From Polynucleobacter sp. UK-Gri1-W3 (lineage in GTDB: Bacteria > Pseudomonadota > Gammaproteobacteria > Burkholderiales > Burkholderiaceae), in the NCBI RefSeq assembly GCF_018881595.1, contig NZ_JACVQA010000009.1, forward strand, positions 1 to 64,000: DNA of 64,000 nucleotides, read 5' to 3'. The notes beneath the pieces are model-generated. The model worked only from the letters and a program-made list of their open reading frames with translations, ran no database searches and was not told the DNA's origin. Of this stretch, positions 59,793 through 64,000 are shown one piece after another. How positions within the stretch are numbered: the stretch's first letter is position 1; each line of letters starts with the position of its first letter. The position numbers and the translations under genes are program-made.

Positions 59793-60989
59793 ATGCATTT
59801 AATCCCAGAAATTACTGACTCCGCGGAAGCCATTCAAGAAATTCGACGCAATATTCATGCGCATCCTGAATTACGCTTCGAAGAAAATCGCACAGCTGAT
59901 CTCGTAGCGAAAGCACTTTCTAGCTGGGGAATTACTGTTTACCGCGGCATGGGAAAAACAGGCGTAGTTGGTCGACTAGATGGTGACTTAGGTCCAGGAA
60001 AGATGATTGGCCTTCGTGCTGATATGGATGCACTGCCATTACAAGAGCACAATAACTTTGCTCATGCTTCAAAAAATCCTGGAAAGATGCATGCGTGTGG
60101 ACATGATGGACATACGGCAATGCTCTTGGGGGCCGCACAATATTTATCAAATCATCGCGACTTTAAAGGTACTGTGATTTTTATTTTCCAACCAGCTGAA
60201 GAAGGTGGTGCTGGTGCGAATGAAATGATCAAGGATGGACTCTTTAAAGAGTTTCCATGCGATGCGGTATTTGGTTTGCATAACTGGCCTGGTTTTGCGG
60301 CAGGTCACTTTGGAGTTACTGCTGGTCCCATGATGGCATCTAGTAATACTTTTGAAATCAACATCACGGGCAAAGGTGGGCATGCCGCCCTTCCTCATAA
60401 CAGTGCAGATCCAGTATTTGCTGGTGCACAAGTAGTGCTTGCCTTGCAAAGCATCATCACTCGCAACAAGCGCCCTATAGATGCTGCAGTTTTATCGATT
60501 ACACAATTTCATGCGGGTGAGACTAGCAATGTCATTCCCGATAGCGCCTTCATTGGCGGCACAGTACGCACCTTTACTCTAGATGTATTGGATCTCATAG
60601 AACAACGGCTCCGAGAAATCGCCCATAGTGTTGCAGGTGCATTTGATTGCCAAGCTGAAATTACCTTCTCTAGAAATTACCCACCCCTTATTAATCATGC
60701 AAATGAAGTTAAATTTGCAACAGAGGTGATGAGCGAATTGGTTGGCGAACAAAACGTGAATAGCTCTATTGATCCAACGATGGGTGCTGAAGACTTTGCA
60801 TTTATGTTGCTTGAAAAGCCAGGCTGTTACGTATTTTTAGGAAATGGCGATGGCGATCATCGCTCTGTGGGTCATGGCATGGGTCCATGCCACTTGCATA
60901 ACCCCTCATATGATTTCAATGACTCTTTGATTCCAGTTGGCGTGAGCTATTGGGTCAAACTAGCTCAACGCTTCCTAGAAAAAAACTAA
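59793..60989 (+). CDS. M20 family amidohydrolase (hippurate hydrolase-like)
   Basis: Metal-dependent amidase of 398 residues. GLRADMDALPLQEHN, the metal-binding HACGHDGHTAMLLGAA, PAEEGGAGANEMIKDG and MGAEDFAFML are the M20D motifs. Likely substrates are N-acyl amino acids (hippurate or N-acetylated amino acids), but none can be fixed. It is 56 bp after bioD and may be read with it, though no functional link is apparent. Confidence 0.92.
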   Translation: MHLIPEITDSAEAIQEIRRNIHAHPELRFEENRTADLVAKALSSWGITVYRGMGKTGVVGRLDGDLGPGKMIGLRADMDALPLQEHNNFAHASKNPGKMHACGHDGHTAMLLGAAQYLSNHRDFKGTVIFIFQPAEEGGAGANEMIKDGLFKEFPCDAVFGLHNWPGFAAGHFGVTAGPMMASSNTFEINITGKGGHAALPHNSADPVFAGAQVVLALQSIITRNKRPIDAAVLSITQFHAGETSNVIPDSAFIGGTVRTFTLDVLDLIEQRLREIAHSVAGAFDCQAEITFSRNYPPLINHANEVKFATEVMSELVGEQNVNSSIDPTMGAEDFAFMLLEKPGCYVFLGNGDGDHRSVGHGMGPCHLHNPSYDFNDSLIPVGVSYWVKLAQRFLEKN

Positions 60990-61009
60990 ACTCGTTTAAC
61001 GTACTGCAG

Positions 61010-61786
61010 TTAAGAGTTCGTAAATTTGGCTGGGCGTTTTTCTATAAACGCTGCCATACCTTCTTTTTGGTCATTCATTCCAAAGCAAGTGTGGAAGAGA
61101 CGGCGTTCAAAATGAATACCTTCAGACAAGGTAGTCTCATAGGCGGTATTGATACTTTCTTTCACCATCATTGCAGTCAGTAAAGGCATATCTGCAATGC
61201 CTTTAGCAATTGCCTTCACTTCTTTCAATAAGTCTGCTTGCGGAAAGATGCGCGCCACTAAACCTGAACGCTCGGCCTCGGCAGCATCCATCATGCGACC
61301 TGTCAGAGCAAGGTCCATAGCCTTTGCTTTCGATACTGCACGCGGTAAACGTTGCGTACCACCAGCGCCTGGAATAATGCCGAGCTTCACTTCAGGCTGT
61401 GCAAATTTAGCGTTATCAGCAGCCATAATGGTGTCGCACATCATGGCCAACTCACAGCCACCACCAAGCGCATAACCAGATACTGCAGCGATTACTGGTT
61501 TACGAACTTTTTTAATCTCTTCCCAATTACGGGTAATAAAGTCGCCGCGATAGACATCCTTCAATCCATATTTAGCCATAGAAGCAATATCTGCTCCAGC
61601 AGCAAATGCTTTTTCACTACCAGTAACAATCATGCAACCAATATTGTCATCTGCATCAAACGCCAATAATGCAGCACCAAGCTCTTCCATGAGTTGATCA
61701 TTCAACGCATTTAGTACTTCGGGACGATTTAAGGTGATGGTGGCAACCTTACCTTCTACTTCAGTCAGAATTGTTTTGTAGCTCAT
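61010..61786 (-). CDS. Enoyl-CoA hydratase
   Basis: Crotonase-fold enzyme of 258 residues. Oxyanion-hole segments are FAAGADIASM and GYALGGGCELAMMCD; catalytic Glu residues are kept in the latter and in QPEVKLGIIPGAGGTQRLPR, giving the pair needed for hydratase activity. Probably a short-chain fatty acid beta-oxidation enzyme (EchA/PaaF-like). Single gene; its end is 20 bp from the convergent amidohydrolase. Confidence 0.93.
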   Translation of the reverse strand: MSYKTILTEVEGKVATITLNRPEVLNALNDQLMEELGAALLAFDADDNIGCMIVTGSEKAFAAGADIASMAKYGLKDVYRGDFITRNWEEIKKVRKPVIAAVSGYALGGGCELAMMCDTIMAADNAKFAQPEVKLGIIPGAGGTQRLPRAVSKAKAMDLALTGRMMDAAEAERSGLVARIFPQADLLKEVKAIAKGIADMPLLTAMMVKESINTAYETTLSEGIHFERRLFHTCFGMNDQKEGMAAFIEKRPAKFTNS

Positions 61787-61813
61787 GACCTTCTTTCGGT
61801 GATATGTATTTGA

Positions 61814-62944
61814 TTAACGTGGAAGTAATAACCACATCTTGCCATTTTGTTTCATGCGACCCGCCATTTCTCCAGCAGAATCTCCAGACCCCCAATAGTA
61901 GTCTGCTCTTACGCCACCCACAATGGCTTTACCCGTATCTTGAGCCATGACTAATTTTTGCAAAGGCTGACTACTCAATGGTTTAGTGGTCGCTAAAAAG
62001 ACAGGTGCACCCAATGGCAAAGCTTGTAAGTCTACGGCAATACTGCGTTCACCAGTCAGCGGAACTCCTAGGGCTCCATTGGGGCCGAGATCTGCCGCCA
62101 CATTACCCGGTAACTCTTTGAAGAAAACAAAACGAGGGTTCGCGTTCAGCATTTCATTCACTTGGCCGGGATTACGTTTTGCCCATTGAGAGATGCCTTG
62201 CATGGTGGCTTCGCTGCGAGTAATTTCCTTGCGATCTAACAACCACTGAGCAAATGATTTGAATGGTTGATCATTGGTGCCAGCATAACCAAGGCGCAAG
62301 ATGCGACCATCTTCAAGACGAATTTTTCCAGAGCCTTGGATTTGCATAAAGGCAGCTGCTACTGGGTCCTGTACCCATACAATTTCAGAACCCTGCAATA
62401 TGCCAGAGCTCATGAGTTCGGCGCGGCTTGGGCCTGGGTTAGGTTTAGATTTGCGCCATGCGTTAGGGTAGCTATAGAGCGGTACGTTATAAGTACTGGT
62501 ACGGGTTTGAGAGCCATTCATCACCGGCTCGTAATAACCAGTAATTAAGCCCGTGTCACTACCTGAGCTATTGCGAATTTCATAAGCTTGAAAATTACTT
62601 TCGAAGTATTTGCGAATCGCCTGTGTATCCCTGTTCGGTACATTGTTAGCTTGATTACAGACCTGTCGCCAATTCACTTCGCTATTTTTCTTACGTAAAG
62701 CATCGCAACTTTTTAACCAAGCTGGCCAAGCTTGAGATAGATCGTCTTCTTGCCACCCTGGCAAAGCTTGCCAAGAGATTGCACTGAAGCTGGCGATCGA
62801 AGAGCTATAACTTGTTGGTGATGCGCCAGAAACGCCAGTACGGGATCCTGTGCTGCGAGTAGGGGGTGCTGAACACCCTGCAATCAAGCTCGCTATGAAG
62901 ATAGCGAATACACTTAACGAAACCAATTTAAATTTAGAAATCAT
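61814..62944 (-). CDS. mltA: Membrane-bound lytic murein transglycosylase A
   Basis: Outer-membrane lipoprotein that cuts murein glycan to 1,6-anhydro products, which AmpD (5406-6227) later processes. About 376 residues: signal and lipobox LIAGC, then MltA domain (LITGYYEPVMNGSQ; MQIQGSGKIRL) and the 3D domain with catalytic Asp in VMAQDTGKAIVGGVRADYYW. ATG 62944 is chosen because it gives a standard lipoprotein signal. The 35-codon TTG extension was rejected. Confidence 0.94.
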   Translation of the reverse strand: MISKFKLVSLSVFAIFIASLIAGCSAPPTRSTGSRTGVSGASPTSYSSSIASFSAISWQALPGWQEDDLSQAWPAWLKSCDALRKKNSEVNWRQVCNQANNVPNRDTQAIRKYFESNFQAYEIRNSSGSDTGLITGYYEPVMNGSQTRTSTYNVPLYSYPNAWRKSKPNPGPSRAELMSSGILQGSEIVWVQDPVAAAFMQIQGSGKIRLEDGRILRLGYAGTNDQPFKSFAQWLLDRKEITRSEATMQGISQWAKRNPGQVNEMLNANPRFVFFKELPGNVAADLGPNGALGVPLTGERSIAVDLQALPLGAPVFLATTKPLSSQPLQKLVMAQDTGKAIVGGVRADYYWGSGDSAGEMAGRMKQNGKMWLLLPR

Positions 62945-63056
62945 GATTGCCAATTTACTCGATGAATACCCAATGCTTTTGTTCGCTTTTGAGGGCGCTG
63001 TTGCCTTAGGACTTTTGCTGTTTATTGTCTTATGGACAGGCAAGGGCAAGAAATAG
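62943..63056 (+). CDS. Possible 37-residue single-pass membrane microprotein
   Basis: A short frame starting MIANLLDEYPM, then a strongly hydrophobic stretch (about residues 12-31) and a basic end TGKGKK. This is the shape of a small inner-membrane protein. Its ATG shares bases with the mltA start codon on the other strand (CATG). No Shine-Dalgarno is visible, and no homologue is recognised. Support is only compositional; it may be non-coding. Confidence 0.3.
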   Translation: MIANLLDEYPMLLFAFEGAVALGLLLFIVLWTGKGKK

Positions 63057-63074
63057 GATTTTCTACACCCTGTA

Positions 63075-63467
63075 TTAATGCAGGGTACGTGGCATCACTA
63101 GGGCAAATTCTGGAATGGGGGCCTGAAAGAACTGGGCATCCTCAGTAACGCAGAAATATTCCCCACGCATTGTTCCTGCGGGAGTGGGTAAGGTAGCCCA
63201 GCTGGTGTACTCAAAATGCTCACCAGAGCGCAATAATGGCTGTTGCCCCACTACCCCCAAGCCACGAACCTCCTGGACATCGTTATCCCCGTCGGTAATG
63301 AACCAATGGCGTGCAATCAGCTGAATACTAGCTGTTCCAGTATTGCGAATGGTGACCGTATAAGCAAAGGCAAATTGGCGGTTATCGGGGTCAGATTGCT
63401 CTGGAAGGTACTGGGCTTTCACCGTTACAGTCATTTCATGGGGATTCATGCTCGAATTCTGCTTCAT
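63075..63467 (-). CDS. apaG: ApaG protein
   Basis: A 130-residue beta-sandwich protein of unclear role, annotated by some as a Co2+/Mg2+ efflux factor. AYTVTIRNTGTASIQLIARHW, VVGQQPLLRSGEHFEYTSW and MRGEYFC are the family core. It is divergent from rpe with 31 bp between starts, an arrangement usual in betaproteobacteria. Confidence 0.93.
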   Translation of the reverse strand: MKQNSSMNPHEMTVTVKAQYLPEQSDPDNRQFAFAYTVTIRNTGTASIQLIARHWFITDGDNDVQEVRGLGVVGQQPLLRSGEHFEYTSWATLPTPAGTMRGEYFCVTEDAQFFQAPIPEFALVMPRTLH

Positions 63468-63498
63468 CCTGAATCCAACTGCAAGCTAGAATCTAGGG

Positions 63499-64000
63499 AT
63501 GGAAAGCCAAAAATCATCCTCAAACAGTCAATTTGTCATTGCACCGTCTATTTTGTCGGCTGACTTCGCCTGCCTAGGCAAGGAAGTACAGGACGTTTTA
63601 GTGGCAGGCGCGGACTGGATTCACTTTGATGTGATGGATAACCACTACGTACCGAATCTCACTATTGGCCCCTTAGTTTGTGAGGCTATTCGCCCCTATG
63701 CAAACAAAGATGGCAAGCCAGCAGTGATTGATGTGCATCTCATGATCGAGCCAGTGGATCGTATCCTTCCTGACTTTGCTAAAGCCGGTGCAAATTTAAT
63801 TAGCTTTCATCCTGAAGCAAGTCCACACGTCAATCGCACGCTGAACTTGATTCGCGATCAAGGATGTCAAGCGGGCCTAGTATTCAATCCAGCTACGCCG
63901 CTAGATCATCTCGATCACACTTTGGAATTAATCGATCTTGTATTACTGATGTCTGTGAATCCAGGCTTTGGTGGTCAATCATTTATTCCGAGCACTCTCA
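63499..64000 (+). CDS. rpe: Ribulose-phosphate 3-epimerase (partial, cut by window end)
   Basis: Pentose-phosphate and Calvin-type epimerase interconverting ribulose- and xylulose-5-phosphate. The translation shows [30 protein letters not shown] (metal His/Asp), [18 protein letters not shown] and [14 protein letters not shown], all hallmark motifs. ATG 63499 begins after a roughly 12-residue Ser/Gln-rich leader. About 167 codons are present; the last third of the protein lies beyond base 64000. Confidence 0.95.
   Translation, partial: MESQKSSSNSQFVIAPSILSADFACLGKEVQDVLVAGADWIHFDVMDNHYVPNLTIGPLVCEAIRPYANKDGKPAVIDVHLMIEPVDRILPDFAKAGANLISFHPEASPHVNRTLNLIRDQGCQAGLVFNPATPLDHLDHTLELIDLVLLMSVNPGFGGQSFIPSTL

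Overview
The window looks like a chromosomal segment of a small-genome, low-to-medium GC freshwater betaproteobacterium. Polynucleobacter (Burkholderiales) is the best guess. The reasons are the Lys/Ala/Pro-rich H1-like histone ending in a WPFPTG-type tail, the gene order (proS-rppH-CNP1-proB-obgE-rpmA-rplU-ispB, and pilB-pilC-pilD-coaE-zapD-mutT), the very short intergenic gaps and the complete dcw cluster. This assignment is inference from gene content and order, not from a database search.

Layout: 1-119 is the 5' end of a group II intron on the minus strand, sitting just behind a transcription terminator. 171-598 is an H1-like histone gene whose conserved tail is in the -1 frame behind an A-run slippery site. 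931-5253 holds class Ia ribonucleotide reductase (nrdAB) with a promoter and two NrdR boxes. 5406-7079 holds an AmpD amidase fused to a PP0621-like N-terminus, and a CcsA/YpjD-type membrane protein. 7100-15121 is housekeeping: ffh, proS, rppH, a CNP1-like lipoprotein, proB, obgE, rpmA, rplU, ispB. 15118-21103 is accessory metabolism: a GrdB-like protein, an FAH-family hydrolase, a ketopantoate-reductase-like enzyme, a sodium:solute symporter, a squalene/phytoene synthase and an O6-alkylguanine methyltransferase. 21213-27806 is a plus-strand run (CorC/CNNM protein, short PilB, PilC, short PilD, CoaE, ZapD) meeting minus-strand mutT and a DUF815 ATPase. 27822-34672 carries argJ, a two-gene molybdenum hydroxylase (2Fe-2S and molybdopterin subunits) and secA. 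34727-36721 has a DciA-like gene, lpxC and a Prx5-type peroxiredoxin.

36834-54352 is the full division and cell-wall cluster, all on the minus strand: mraZ-rsmH-ftsL-ftsI-murE-murF-mraY-murD-ftsW-murG-murC-ddl-ftsQ-ftsA-ftsZ. Most junctions overlap by 1 to 10 bases. In front of mraZ are three 10-bp GTGNG repeats, which match an MraZ operator, and a promoter that touches the first repeat. 54624-59736 has coq7 and the biotin genes (bioB divergent from bioA-bioF-bioD). The window ends with an M20 amidohydrolase, an enoyl-CoA hydratase, mltA, apaG and the first 502 bases of rpe.

No tRNA, rRNA, CRISPR array, prophage or insertion sequence was recognised. The most notable item is the apparent -1 frameshift site in the histone gene: an in-frame A_AAA_AAG, an immediate UAA, a 6-nt spacer and a 7-bp stem, with the conserved C-terminus only in the -1 frame. 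Second is the group II intron end beside a terminator. Third is the PP0621-AmpD fusion. I saw no evidence for a wholly new multi-gene system.
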